Source: Caulochytrium protostelioides
Lineage: Eukaryota; Chytridiomycota; Caulochytriomycetes; Caulochytriales; Caulochytriaceae
DNA: 37,933 bases
NCBI GenBank assembly: GCA_003615045.1
Contig: ML014289.1
Coordinates: 1-37,933 of the forward strand
Direction of reading: 5' to 3'
Shown here: positions 20,022 to 30,435 of the stretch, one piece after another
Position numbering within the stretch: position 1 is the stretch's first letter
Layout: each line of letters starts with the position of its first letter
Program-made: the position numbers and the translations under genes
The notes under the pieces: model-generated
Database searches by the model: none
Told to the model about the DNA's origin: nothing
What the model saw: only the letters and a program-made list of their open reading frames with translations

Positions 20022-21217
20022 CGTGGCGCCAGTGACCAGCGGCGTCTGGGGGGGTCACGGGAGGGTCAGGTGGGCGGCACGAACGCCGCAGAGACGCGCG
20101 CGTTTTCGATCAGCCCGTCTCCACGGCGTCCGCAGCTTCCACAACGGGGTGAGGGTGAGGACAGATCGGACAAGCGCAGGGAACGGAGATGGCAGCGCTG
20201 GGAATGGGATGCGGGCGGCTCCAGGAGCTGCGTGAGCGGCGATGCCACGGCAGCCACCCGCGAGCGGCGATGGCGGCCACCCGACGGCCATCCGGCGGCT
20301 CGGACGCGCGCCTCGCCGCTGCCAAGCTCTACCCGCAGGTGCGGCATTCATACGCGATGCCGACGGCGACGGCGACGATGCGCTGCGGTCGCTCGGTGTC
20401 ACGTCGACGGCGTGGGACGGCGTCGGAGGGCGTCGCTCGGGTGTTTGCTGGCGGCACGGGTCCACGGGCGACGGCGCGCGGCGGTCCCCCCCCCCGGCCG
20501 CTCGCCGTTGCTGTCGGAGCCGCGGCGCGGGCCACGACGCCGCCCAAGTCCGCTCGGCGGGCTGCTGCGCCATCCGCCAGTGGGATGGCTGGCTTGGGGC
20601 GGGTGGCCTCTGCGCCGCGGCATCAGGGCATTAGGGCACGCGCGAAGACGCTGATCGCACCTGCGTTCTGGAAGCATCGCTCGACGTCCGGCTGTCGTCT
20701 TTATGGACCGAGTGTTGTCGGAGACGGGTCGCTGGATACAACTTCGTGGAAGCGACGCTACGGCATCCCCTTCGCAGCATCCATCATGTCCACGCCCTGC
20801 TGATGGATCGATGATGCTGCTAAGAGCGACGGCGGCCATCGACGACCCTCTTGCCACATGGATCGATGGGTTCTGTTGATCCGCCAAGCTGTCCACAGTC
20901 ATGACGAGGAATCAATGAGGTCACCCTTCCCGTCATCGGAGACTAATCATGAGGACGTGACTGCCTTCGTCACCAATCGCCCATCGTGGATCACATCACC
21001 GTGGATGTGCCGTTCATCCACGAAGAGACCTCGCCGTCGTATGAAAAAGAAAAGGTGGGGTGCGTTCGATAACGTGGCGCGCCATGCTTCCACGGCCGTC
21101 GCCATTGCCCGCGCCATCACGCCTTTCATCGAACGTCTCCATGGCCGCGCGCGCGCGCTGCAGGATCACCACCCCCCACGCGGACAGCAGCAGACGAGCC
21201 TCGTTCGGCGTGCCGTG

Positions 21218-21275
21218 GCTCATGCTCATGCTCATGCTCATGCTCATGCTCATGCTCATGCTCATGCTCATGCTC
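21218..21275. repeat. (GCTCAT)n hexamer array
   Basis: About 9.7 perfect copies of gctcat occur in a row. It would read as His-Ala or Met-Leu repeats on the plus strand and Ser-Met on the minus strand, but no supported gene covers it. It lies about 1.2 kb upstream of the PPR-like start and 1.4 kb upstream of the RasGAP start. Confidence 0.95.
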
Positions 21276-21637
21276 GGGCTGATGTCGGCCGTCAGGGGCA
21301 AGAAGCGCCCGTCGAAGCGATCCCGAGTCGAGCGGGCGGCAGCGACAGCAACGGCGCGCGGCAGCGGCCTTGGGCAGCGGCCGTGGGCGGCGCTTGGCCA
21401 TGGCGGCGCGCCCCGCTCGTGCCCCCCGCTCGCCTCTGCCGCGGCCCGGTTCTGTCGGTCCTGTCGGTATTGTTTGGGCGCGCTTGGAGGCCGGGCGTGG
21501 GCGATCAGCCGCGGCGGCCGCGGCGGCCACGGCGGCCGCGGCCTGGGTCCCGGCCCGGCCCGGCATGGCCCGCCACGGTGTGACACATCGCCGCGGGCCG
21601 CCCTGGCAGGCCCCGCCTTCATGCCCGCCGCCGCTCG

Positions 21638-21708
21638 GCTCCGCTCCGCTGCTCCGCTCTGCGCTGCTCCGCTCCGCTCCGCTCCGCTCCGAGGCGATGC
21701 GATGCGAT
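21638..21708. repeat. (CTCCG)n and (GCGAT)3 pentamer segment
   Basis: Interrupted runs of ctccg (five exact tandem units at the right end, separated blocks to the left) are followed directly by three copies of gcgat at 21694-21708. The second motif is the one that forms the perfect array at 9511-9595. No coding function is seen. Confidence 0.8.
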
Positions 21709-22684
21709 GGGATGGCGATCCGCGATCGGCGAACGCGAGCCCCGTGGCCATGGATCGCGTGGGTCCTGGGTCACTTGCGGTCGCCCCCCGACAGCCGCGG
21801 CCGCCGCTGCCGCCGCCGCTGCCGCAACGCAGATCACACGAGTGAGGCGGGGATCCCCTCCGGTGGCCGCTTCGTGCCGTGGACGACTCGTGGACCACGA
21901 TGGCAGCCGGCTCGCGAGCCACGGCACGGCCAGTGCCGCGGCCGCGGCCGCGGCGCCAGGGTGCCATCATGGCCCCATGGCTTGGATGCCGCAGGCCGTG
22001 CGACGGCTGAGGTTCTGCGTTCACGGGAGGGCCGCGGCCGTTCATGAGGTCGCGGCCTCGCGGAGACGCGGCGCACGGCGGTGGTGCAGAGCGGTGGCGG
22101 CTCGCGCAGCCGCGTGCCGACGGCGAAGGCCCCTCCTGCTTCGGCGTGGTCGCTCGCCTCGTGGTCGCCGTTGACCGTGCATGCTGCTTCTTGACGGGAC
22201 CGCCTGACGCGGCCCTGCCTCCGTTTCTCCTCCCCTGGGCCTCCCGACGGCGTCGTCCTTGCCGCCGCGCCGTCTCGGCATCATACCGCCTGCGTATCGC
22301 GCTCGCCGTGATCTCCGCCCGAGGCGACGCATTCCGCCCGAGCTGCGACCTCGCCGTCGCCCTCGCCGTTGTGGTCTCCGCCACGGCGATTGTCTGCACG
22401 CTTTCTCAGGAGCGGATCACGCCACCGACCGACGATCGAACAGATCGGCACGTGGCGCAAACCGAGTGTAAGCGCGGCTGAGCAGGGCTTGGCCAACCAC
22501 GCCGCTCCCCCTCCCTCTTTCGGCCGCTGAGGGCGGCGTCGACGGCGTCCTCATTGGCGACGACCGCCCCTCCGTCGGTTCGTACTGCTCCACCGCGCTG
22601 TTGACGCGTACCGGTGTCTACGGCGGCGGCGGCGGCGGCGGCTATCACGACGGTCTCGCCACCATCGCCGTGGCCGCCGCCACG

Positions 22685-25600
22685 ATGGCGCTCCCCTACG
22701 AGTTCGACCACAGCTTGTGGGTCAAGCTGATCGAGTCCAAAAATCTGTTTTCTGGTGCGGCCGGCAAAGCCGCGCGTGGCGAGATTTGCTGCACCGTCAC
22801 GACCGACGGGCAACACGAGCGGCGGACGCCGTTGATGCCGGTTGAGCAGGACGACGCGTACCACGGCGACGAGTTCCGCTTCGAAAAGGTCGCCGCGGCG
22901 GCGTTTCAGAACCTGCAGATCTCGCTCATCGGCGCTGGCAGCCGGGTGCTGGGCCATGTGGCGATCAGCCGGTTGTTGCTGCAGCAGGGTGCCGTCGAGG
23001 ACGAGCAATGGTTTGCGGTCAATCCGCCCGACGTGCCGATCGCCCGCGGCCAGATCCTGCTGGCGATTCAGTATGTCGTCGACAGCGAGGACACAGCGAG
23101 CAAGAACAAACGGTTTCTGGTGTCGGTGCTGAAAGCCCGCGATCTGCAGCGCGGCGACGGGCTCGCGGGCTGCTGCGACCCTTATGTCGTGCTCGGCATC
23201 CTGCCCGACTCGCAGACCCGCACCCTCACCGCGACGCAGACGCTCAAGAGCACGAACGCGCCGGTATTCAATCAAGATTTCGTGTTTGCCTTCGACTCGA
23301 TCCATCCGAATCAAGCCCTCACGGTCTCAGTCTGGGACTCGGCGAGCGGGTCGTCCGATACCGATGTGTTGCTGGGTCACTACATTGTGCCCCTGTCGGA
23401 CATTGTGACGGCGAGCCGCGTGACACCGACGTGGTACCCCCTGCTCGGGCCGCTGGCTCACCACCTGACGGCGCTCGCGCTGCCCGGACGCCGTCGCGGC
23501 GGCGGCGGCAGCGGCAAAGAACCGCACGCCCCGGGTACCCTAACGTTGCCGCGGGCGCGTCGGTTTATCCAGGCATTGCAGACCCCGCCCGTGAAACATC
23601 ACAAGGAAACCAAAAGCGACGTCCCTCACAAACTCATCGACACCAAATTTGCGTCGGTGTCCTTCTGTGGGTGCTGCGGCGGCATGATGGCCGTCGCGCG
23701 CACGCACTACCAGTGCAGTGTTTGCAAGATGAGTGTCCACGTCCACTGTGCCAAGAACTCGGCCAACAACTGCAAATCGATCCCGGCCGTCCGGTTCAAA
23801 GCGCGGTTCGTGACGCTGCCGGTGCTGCCCCTGGAGCGCTACACGCCCTTCCGGGAGATTATGACGAAGCAGACCTTTCGACTCGTGACCATGTTTGGCG
23901 ATGTGTCGCAGGAGCGCGAGCAGGCCGCTGGGTCGCTGTTGCGCCTTTACGAATCGCAAGGCCTCTGCATCGACTTTATCGCCTCGCTCACGCAAGTCGA
24001 GATCGAACGCTGCACCGAGCCGAATACGTTGTTTCGCGGAAACAGTATCGCGACCAAGACCCTGGATGGGTACATGAAAATGAAGGCCGGTGACTATCTG
24101 AAAACGGTGCTTGGCGACACCGTCCGCCAGATCTTATCCAAGAAACCGAACTGCGAGATCGACCCGACCCGGTTGGATTCGAAGGACGCCCGGAAAAAGA
24201 ACCTCAAGACGTTGATGGACTGGAACAACCGCATCGTTCAAGGCATCTTTAGCGCGGCCCCGCAGTTCCCGCCCGCGCTGCGCGTGATTTTCCACCGCAT
24301 GCAGATCTGCATTATCCGACGGTTCCCGAATGAGACCAACACCCACATTGTCGCCGTCGCGGGATTTGTGTTTCTCCGTTTCTTTGCCGCCGCCATTCTC
24401 GGCCCGCGGCTCTTTGGACTCACTGAAGAGTACATCGACCCCAAAACCGCCCGCGTCTTTACCCTCCTCGCCAAGACGCTCCAGTCGCTCGCGAACCTCA
24501 ACCTCTTTGGCAGCAAAGAACCCTACATGGAAGACATGAACCCCTTTATCCAGCAGAACATGCAGGGCATGCGCGACTATATCCATACCTTGACCAAGCG
24601 GGTCGAAGTGCCGGCAACCACGCGCGAACGCAGTATGCTCACGTATACGCCAGAAGTCGACTTGTCGAATCTCGTCGAAATGTTTAGCCGATGCAAGAGC
24701 GAGATCTTGCAGCAGCTCAAGCCGGGCGAAGGGCCCATGGGCCGCGAGTTTGCGACGATCATCAAAGACCTGACCGTCGAGATTGAGACGGCCCGCGTCA
24801 TGGCGGGCATGTACGAGTCGGCCTCCAATGAATCCGCGTACGATCACCGCTCCCGCCTGACGCTTCAGACGCGTCGACCCCAAACGACAGACGTCGTCCC
24901 GTCGCCCGCCGACGCCGCTCAGACGTCTCTGCCCGACTCTCCACAGCCGCTGAGCGCTCGCAGCAACGCCACACTCCCGGCGTCTTCGGCGATTCGCGAG
25001 ACCCCGACGTGCTATGTCCAGCTGTGCGAGGGACCAGCCGTGAGCGCCGGCCTCGCCGAGGGTCTCTCGGCCAAAGTCATGTCGGCCACCCATCCCCTGG
25101 CATATCCGCTCGCCGCCACATCAAGCGCCTCCGGTGCATACGGTGCGTCCGGCATTTCTGGGCCCACCACCAGCCCCACTCTCGGGGCCTCAGTCGGGAC
25201 CGTCCCGCTGAGCCATCCATACACCCACGCGGCCGAATACGCGGCCACCGCGGGGGGTCACGCCGGTGTCGCGGGTGCGCACGCCGCCACCATCAGTACG
25301 AGTAGTCTCAGCAGCGCCAGCGAACTGCTGGCCGGGTCAGCACATCGTGCGAGTCTACTCGTCCAGTCAGGCGCCGCCAGCGGCACGCCCGCAGCCGCCG
25401 TCTACGGCGCCTCCAGTGTGAGCGGCGCCACATTCCTCTCGTCTTCCAACATCTCCACCCTTCACGACCTGGTTCGCACCAACACGCATCTCTCATCGCT
25501 CGGCGGATCGCCGATCCCCACGATTAGCGTCCGCCCGGGACTCCGCACGGTGACGCGGCCCGAACTGCCCTTTGGCTCCATGCCCATGCGCGGCACCAAC

Positions 25601-27703
25601 CCGATGCTGACTGCTCTCGCGACCCACGTGCCGTCCGCAGGTGTCGTCGCCAGCGGCGGAGGCGGCGGCGGCAGCGGCATGGGGGCCAACAGCACGCCCA
25701 TGACGACCTACGCCGCGCCGACCGCGCTCTCGATGACCGCGCCCGCCTCAGCCTCGGGCACGAGCAGCGCGGCCGCCGGCTGCCTGGGTGGTGCACCCCT
25801 GTCGGCCTCCGCGTTCGAGCGCCGCCCAGCCTCCGCCGTCCCGTCGCTCGCACTCGCCACCGGCGTGCCCATCCTCATCCCCGCCGTCGCCTCAGCCTGC
25901 GCGTCGCCGGTCCACACCGCGCCGCCCTTCGCCTTTCCGTCCCCGGCGTCATACGCCGTCCTCCCGGGGGCCTCCCCAGCAGCCATCTCTGCGTCTTCGA
26001 CGACGGCGACCGCGGCCACGGCCGTCGATGGCTTCTCCGCGACGCCAATGGCGGCGGCAGCCCCGTCCGCGCCCCCGGCGACAGCGCCGTCGGTTGCCGT
26101 CCTGCCTCCCGGTCCACCGGCGGATAAAAGGGCCGCGATGCTCGCGTTACTCAGTATGGCGGGCAGCGAGGCGCAGCGAGAGGCCCACCGGGCGTCCGCG
26201 CTGGTCGCGGCCATAAAGCCCCGGGGCACGTGTCGGCCGTGCAACAAGCCGGTGTACAGCGACGACACAACGTGCATCACGAATCCGCTGGGCGACGTGT
26301 TCCATCAGGCCTGTGTGGCGTGCCAGGTATGCAAGGCCCGACCGCTGACCAGTGCGACAGCGCGCTGGGTGCGGGGGCTTTGGGTGTGCGAGGCCGATGC
26401 GCAGCGCGCCGCAAGCCTCAGGATATGCGCGGGCTGTGAAACCGCCATCCAGGGCCCGGCCGTCGCGTGCATGGAAAACTACTACCACCGCACGTGCTTC
26501 TGCTGCACGGACTGCGAGACCCCGCTCGAAAGTTTTATCCCGTACCGCGGTCTGCCCTACTGCCGCACCGACTACTATAAGCAAGCAGGCCTCATGTGCG
26601 GCACGTGCGGCGATGTCATCGAGACCCAGTTCATTGAGTTCTCCGGCCGAAAGTACCATCTGCCCTGTAAGCTCTGCGATTACTGCCGCGAGCCGCTCGC
26701 CGGCCGATCCTACTTCAACCTCGGGGAAGAAACATTTTGCTCGTCTCATGCGAGCGCCCTGCTCACCTGTCAGGGCTGCCATCACATCATCGCCGCCCAA
26801 GCCAACGGCGGGCCGGCCCCGCTGCTGCGTACCCGTGTCGGTCAGAAATCGTACCATCCGAGCTGCTTCGCCTGCCGCGCCTGCCACCAGAAAGTTGACG
26901 CCCTCAACTACTACGAGAAGGGCGGCGATCCCTTCTGCCAGTCCTGCTACATCTCCACCTTCGACCTCCCGACCCGCGCCGCGGCTGCCGCCGCCGTTGC
27001 GATGGCGCCGCCCACCTATGGTGTCCGCCCCTCCGGCACGTCTGGCGCCGTCGTGACTGCGTCCATCGGGGCCGCAACGAATGGCTCCATGAGTGGCCCT
27101 GTGGCTTCTGCCGCCGCCTTTGCCCCACCCGCCTCGTTGGCCTCGTCAATTGTGGCTTCGTCGGGCCCGCTCCTCAACAGCTACCCCGGCAGTCCTCTGG
27201 GGATACCCACTCCGATGGCGGCCACGCCGTCCGCGACGGCAATGGCGATGGGCACGCTGCGTAGTGCCGGCGCCGGCGTCGGCGCCACGGGCACTATGGT
27301 CGGCAGCCACGCGCCCATGGTGATCGCCGCGCCCCCGACCCACCCGCGCCTTGAGACTGCGACCTGGGGGTACCACCCAGGCTTCCCGGCGGCCGCGACG
27401 AGCGTCGCCGGAACTCCGCTCGTCGGGCCGGGCGGCGTCCCCGTCCACGCGCCCCTGGATGCCTCGGCCCTCGCGGCGCCCCTGCCCAGTCAGCTTTGGC
27501 GGCCCCTCTCCCCTGCAGCGGGCACGGCGCCGGCGTCGACGCCGGCTCCGTCCGCGTCTGCGATGGCAGTGAAGCTCGCAGCGGCGACGGCCGGCAGCCA
27601 TACTGGCTTGGACAGCTCGCAGCACGCGGCCGAACCACCCGGCGCGGAGGCTGTCGGGGCCATCGGCACGACGAGCTATCAGGCTCCCGCGCCGGCGCTG
27701 TAG
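22685..27703 (+). CDS. RasGAP with C2, C2, C1 and four LIM domains
   Basis: A 1672-residue intronless gene for a Ras-family GTPase-activating protein joined to a LIM array. Order: degenerate C2 (about 4-120); second C2 (about 143-260, with RFLVSVLKARDL and CCDPYVVL); C1 zinc finger (315-365, HKLIDTKF then paired CxxC, H and C ligands); RasGAP domain (about 378-690); a Ser/Ala/Gly/Pro-rich linker of nearly 500 residues; LIM1 to LIM4 starting at Cys1183, Cys1248, Cys1305 and Cys1362; then a low-complexity tail from about 1425. The arginine finger is present (Arg451 in TLFRGNSIATK), as is the FLRFF signature at 563-567, so catalysis is likely intact. The expected Pro in the PAI motif is Ala (AAAILGP). 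C2 and C1 suggest membrane or lipid recruitment; LIM domains suggest actin or adhesion-like scaffolding. The start is the ATG at 22685 (A at -3, G at +4). The frame is open upstream but lacks an ATG. All domain calls are secure. Confidence 0.95.
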   Translation: MALPYEFDHSLWVKLIESKNLFSGAAGKAARGEICCTVTTDGQHERRTPLMPVEQDDAYHGDEFRFEKVAAAAFQNLQISLIGAGSRVLGHVAISRLLLQQGAVEDEQWFAVNPPDVPIARGQILLAIQYVVDSEDTASKNKRFLVSVLKARDLQRGDGLAGCCDPYVVLGILPDSQTRTLTATQTLKSTNAPVFNQDFVFAFDSIHPNQALTVSVWDSASGSSDTDVLLGHYIVPLSDIVTASRVTPTWYPLLGPLAHHLTALALPGRRRGGGGSGKEPHAPGTLTLPRARRFIQALQTPPVKHHKETKSDVPHKLIDTKFASVSFCGCCGGMMAVARTHYQCSVCKMSVHVHCAKNSANNCKSIPAVRFKARFVTLPVLPLERYTPFREIMTKQTFRLVTMFGDVSQEREQAAGSLLRLYESQGLCIDFIASLTQVEIERCTEPNTLFRGNSIATKTLDGYMKMKAGDYLKTVLGDTVRQILSKKPNCEIDPTRLDSKDARKKNLKTLMDWNNRIVQGIFSAAPQFPPALRVIFHRMQICIIRRFPNETNTHIVAVAGFVFLRFFAAAILGPRLFGLTEEYIDPKTARVFTLLAKTLQSLANLNLFGSKEPYMEDMNPFIQQNMQGMRDYIHTLTKRVEVPATTRERSMLTYTPEVDLSNLVEMFSRCKSEILQQLKPGEGPMGREFATIIKDLTVEIETARVMAGMYESASNESAYDHRSRLTLQTRRPQTTDVVPSPADAAQTSLPDSPQPLSARSNATLPASSAIRETPTCYVQLCEGPAVSAGLAEGLSAKVMSATHPLAYPLAATSSASGAYGASGISGPTTSPTLGASVGTVPLSHPYTHAAEYAATAGGHAGVAGAHAATISTSSLSSASELLAGSAHRASLLVQSGAASGTPAAAVYGASSVSGATFLSSSNISTLHDLVRTNTHLSSLGGSPIPTISVRPGLRTVTRPELPFGSMPMRGTNPMLTALATHVPSAGVVASGGGGGGSGMGANSTPMTTYAAPTALSMTAPASASGTSSAAAGCLGGAPLSASAFERRPASAVPSLALATGVPILIPAVASACASPVHTAPPFAFPSPASYAVLPGASPAAISASSTTATAATAVDGFSATPMAAAAPSAPPATAPSVAVLPPGPPADKRAAMLALLSMAGSEAQREAHRASALVAAIKPRGTCRPCNKPVYSDDTTCITNPLGDVFHQACVACQVCKARPLTSATARWVRGLWVCEADAQRAASLRICAGCETAIQGPAVACMENYYHRTCFCCTDCETPLESFIPYRGLPYCRTDYYKQAGLMCGTCGDVIETQFIEFSGRKYHLPCKLCDYCREPLAGRSYFNLGEETFCSSHASALLTCQGCHHIIAAQANGGPAPLLRTRVGQKSYHPSCFACRACHQKVDALNYYEKGGDPFCQSCYISTFDLPTRAAAAAAVAMAPPTYGVRPSGTSGAVVTASIGAATNGSMSGPVASAAAFAPPASLASSIVASSGPLLNSYPGSPLGIPTPMAATPSATAMAMGTLRSAGAGVGATGTMVGSHAPMVIAAPPTHPRLETATWGYHPGFPAAATSVAGTPLVGPGGVPVHAPLDASALAAPLPSQLWRPLSPAAGTAPASTPAPSASAMAVKLAAATAGSHTGLDSSQHAAEPPGAEAVGAIGTTSYQAPAPAL

Positions 27704-27971
27704 ATGGGCGTCGGCGGGCTCTTCCGCCCCTTCGCGCTCGTTCCTTCATGGGTTCGATTCTCGCTTTTCTTTTTGGTAACAAGGTTAATTTCTTACCCTT
27801 CCATCGCCTAGAACAACAGGGCATCATCGTCATCGTGTCGCCCGCCGCCTGCTTCGCTGGCTGGGTGGTTGCTGACCTGGAGCAGCCTCGCACCGACGAC
27901 CCGCACCGACGACCCGCACCGGCGACGCATGCTGCGACTGCTGCTGCTGTTGCCGCATGCGTTCTCGTGGT

Positions 27972-28787
27972 TTAGAGACGCAGCACCGCGCCAAACGAGG
28001 CCTCGGCATAAGATTTGGGCTCGAGGAAAGCGAGCCAATCGGAGGTGGCGGTCGGCAGCAGTCCCATGGCCCCGCACTTCCAGACGCCGAGGGCAAACGA
28101 GCCGAGGTGGGTGAGGCAGAACACGATTTTGGGTAGGAGCAGCGGATCTTGGGTGATCGCGTGGAACTGGCCGCGGAGGCCGCCGTCGCCGGCGGTCGCA
28201 TCGGCGCTGGCGCCCACGGCCGCGACAGACTCGGTGGCCGCGGGATCGCCCGGCGCGCCGCGGCCGTCGGCCTTCTCGAACTGGGCGAACGCGGCGCGCA
28301 CGGCCATGGCGGCCTTGACGGAGTTCAGCAGCATCATGACGGTGATCAGGATGGAAAAGATCTGGATACTGTTGCCGGACATCCAGAGCATGAAGGCGTT
28401 CATGGGGATCGACTTGGCAGGCGCCATCGCGACGTCCCACGCCTTCTTGAGCTTGAGATGCGCGATCATGACGTCCTGGTCACCGTCGGCGGCGCTCTGG
28501 TCGACCTCCTGCTGGACCTTCGCATCCTGCGTCGCCCGGCCCATCCGACCGGTCCTGACGAGCTGGAAGCCGATGGGGTCCAGTGGCGCGGTGGGGGTGG
28601 CCGCTTTGGCGGCGGATGGCGATGCCGCCGCAACAGCGCCGGCGCTGGCGGTGGTCTCGCTGGTGGCGGTCTCGCTGGCCGTGGTGGCGGGCGGCGCGTC
28701 CCTGCGGCTGCAGTCGACCGTTGCAAAGGACATGACCCACGGCGAGAGCATCGTCTCGGCCGAGGACGGCGCTAATGCCGACGCCAT
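27972..28787 (-). CDS. EMC4: ER membrane protein complex subunit 4
   Basis: Subunit of the EMC, the ER insertase for tail-anchored and multi-pass membrane proteins. The 271-residue protein has a Ser/Thr/Ala-rich N terminus. It then carries the family core: LKLKKAWDVAMAPAKSIPMN from residue 111, WMSGN near 135-139, a membrane helix with QIFSILITVMMLLNSVKAAM, a second hydrophobic segment, and the conserved ending GLLPTATSDWLAFLEP. Human and yeast forms are about 180-190 residues. The extra length here comes from the N terminus and an acidic Ala/Gly-rich loop of about 35 residues between the helices. I use the ATG at 28787, the first ATG of the frame; internal Met codons are possible starts. It is convergent with the RasGAP gene (268 bp) and divergent from meckelin. 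Identification is firm. Confidence 0.93.
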   Translation of the reverse strand: MASALAPSSAETMLSPWVMSFATVDCSRRDAPPATTASETATSETTASAGAVAAASPSAAKAATPTAPLDPIGFQLVRTGRMGRATQDAKVQQEVDQSAADGDQDVMIAHLKLKKAWDVAMAPAKSIPMNAFMLWMSGNSIQIFSILITVMMLLNSVKAAMAVRAAFAQFEKADGRGAPGDPAATESVAAVGASADATAGDGGLRGQFHAITQDPLLLPKIVFCLTHLGSFALGVWKCGAMGLLPTATSDWLAFLEPKSYAEASFGAVLRL

Positions 28788-28885
28788 GGGTTGCGGCCGC
28801 CCCAGAAGAACAACGAGCGACGAGCAGCGTCGGAGGGCGGCCTGCAAAAGGCCCGGAAACGTTGATCGACTCCCGTACCCGGGTG

Positions 28886-28999
28886 CGGCAACGGCCTCGA
28901 AAGCGGTCTCGGCAACGGACTCGGCAACGGACTCGAAAGCGGAGTCAGAAAAACGGACTCAGAAAAACGGACTCAGCAGCGGACTCAGCAAACGGATTC
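28886..28999. repeat. Degenerate 12-14-bp minisatellite
   Basis: About nine variants of a unit like ggcaacggactc, with forms agaaaaacggactc and agcagcggactc, lie head to tail. Adjacent copies are most alike, as expected of local duplication. It starts about 100 bp upstream of the EMC4 start codon. Confidence 0.85.
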
Positions 29000-29816
29000 G
29001 AACACGGACCCCGTGCGGCAGGCGATCAAGAGACGCGCGGCGCTGCGTGCAACAGCGCTACAGCGGATCGGGGAGGGGCGCTGTCGCGCACGCGCGAGGA
29101 AGCCGAGACGGCAGGCGCGATGGAATGGACGCGAGCGCCGTGCGCGCCGCGACTCAGGACCGCCACAAGAGCCGCCGGACGGCGGACCACCTCGTGGCTG
29201 TCGCGCCGCGATCACGTGCGCCGGACCGCGCGGCCCGTGGTGGAGCGCCTCGGCCGTTACCGGAGGCTCGGCTCGCTTCGTCCGTGAGGCGCGACGCGGC
29301 GACCGACGGCGCCGGCGCTACAACTGTCGCCGCCAGACCGTCGAGGGGCGCAGCAACGACGCCCCCCGACCACAACCCCTCGGCCGAGGCCACCCACCGT
29401 GAACGCCGCGCATCGGCTTTGAGGATCCATCGCATGACGGCACCGCGTAGACGTGGAACCACCAAATCCATACTCCACACGCCTGGGCTTGGATCCGAGA
29501 CTCATGCCGAGTCCGGCCCCGCCATGGAGGCTGTCCCCCGTCGTGCATACGCCATACGGACCCGTAGCCATTCGCCCGGATCACGCGGCCCTGGTCGCAT
29601 CGGCGAGCTCGCGACGATAAGGATTCCGCCATGAACGGTCCCTACCCGAGGACCGTTCCCGACCGGGGGCCCATGCATCGTGATCGCTTGCATACTCCCC
29701 ACGGGCGAGCGCCTTCCACCGGGACCATCAACTCTCGATTTCTCGATCATGCCATCGCTACTTCGGGAACCCAGACCTTGGATGCCAAGCCACATCGCCG
29801 TGACGACAGTACGACG

Positions 29817-29858
29817 CCACAACTGCTGCGCCACAACTGCTGCGCCACAACTGCTGCG
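29817..29858. repeat. 14-bp tandem repeat, three perfect copies
   Basis: Unit ccacaactgctgcg occurs at 29817-29830, 29831-29844 and 29845-29858, followed by a partial ccaca. It is in the divergent spacer between EMC4 and meckelin and outside supported coding sequence. Confidence 0.95.
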
Positions 29859-30435
29859 CCACACGCCGGTCGCGGCCCGCGGAGGCGATCTCGCGCATCG
29901 CGACGCAGCGGTCGGCCACTGTGCGGCGGCCGGTGATATGGAACCCGCTCCGACTCGGACGCGGACACGGACTCGGACTCGCTTGCGCTTCCGCGCCCTC
30001 GGCGGGTGGCCACAGGCTCATCGGGCACCGCATCGGATCGGCCGCGACGCCGCCATGGCGTCGGAGAGAGCCGTCGCCGCGGCATCTACAGCAGCACCCG
30101 TGGCCGCCGCCGCCGCCGCCAGGATCGCTGCCGCCGCCGCCGCCAGGATCGCTGCCGCCGCTGTCGCCTGACGCTGATCGGATCCGACAGTCAGGGGGTT
30201 GGCGGCGGCCGTGGCGAAGGTGGAGGGTTCTTTGCTGTCGGCCTCTTCGCTGCGCCGCCGCAAGCTGCGCGCCTCGCCGTCGCCGTTGTGGATGGCCGCC
30301 GCCGTCGCCGTGACACGCTGCTCCGATCGTCCTTCGTACGGCCAGACCGCCCGCGTCGCCGCCCCGTCCCACCCGCAGAGCGTCCTACTTGGAGAGCGCC
30401 ACACGCGCAGAGCTCCACACCGTTGGGCGCGCACG

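Larger units (their letters stand above)
20022..22684. other. Long divergent intergenic region, PPR-like / RasGAP
   Basis: At 2.66 kb this is the longest gene-free spacer in the window. It carries an ATGCTC hexamer array (21218-21275), a CTCCG pentamer-rich segment (about 21638-21691) and three GCGAT copies (21694-21708). A 461-codon frame exists on the minus strand (22399-21014), but it reads straight through these microsatellites (repeated Ser-Met and Ser-Gly-Ala) and has no recognisable domain. The part at 20640-21060 is less GC-rich than its surroundings. I find no gene. Confidence 0.55.
28788..30435. other. Divergent intergenic region, EMC4 / meckelin
   Basis: This 1.65-kb spacer carries a 12-14-bp minisatellite (28886-28999), a perfect three-copy 14-bp repeat (29817-29858) and CGGACT-type hexamers (about 29949-29985). 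I looked here for a Cys-rich meckelin ectodomain exon and found none. The plus-strand frames are Arg/Pro/Ala-rich with few cysteines. The meckelin frame is open from 30199 and has an earlier ATG at 30292, but that extension is not hydrophobic and resembles nothing known. Confidence 0.55.

Noticed and set aside
21014-22399. 461-codon open frame on the minus strand
   Set aside because: It reads through the hexamer and pentamer arrays (Ser-Met and Ser-Gly-Ala runs), and its remaining sequence is compositionally random Arg/Ala/Pro.
27748-27758. tRNA B-box-like word GGTTCGATTCT after the RasGAP gene
   Set aside because: No acceptor stem, D arm or anticodon arm can be built around it. It is a chance match in the 3' spacer.
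27972-28787. PEX11-like reading of the EMC4 gene
   Set aside because: The SIPMN, WMSGN and LLPTxxSDWLAF motifs are specific to EMC4.
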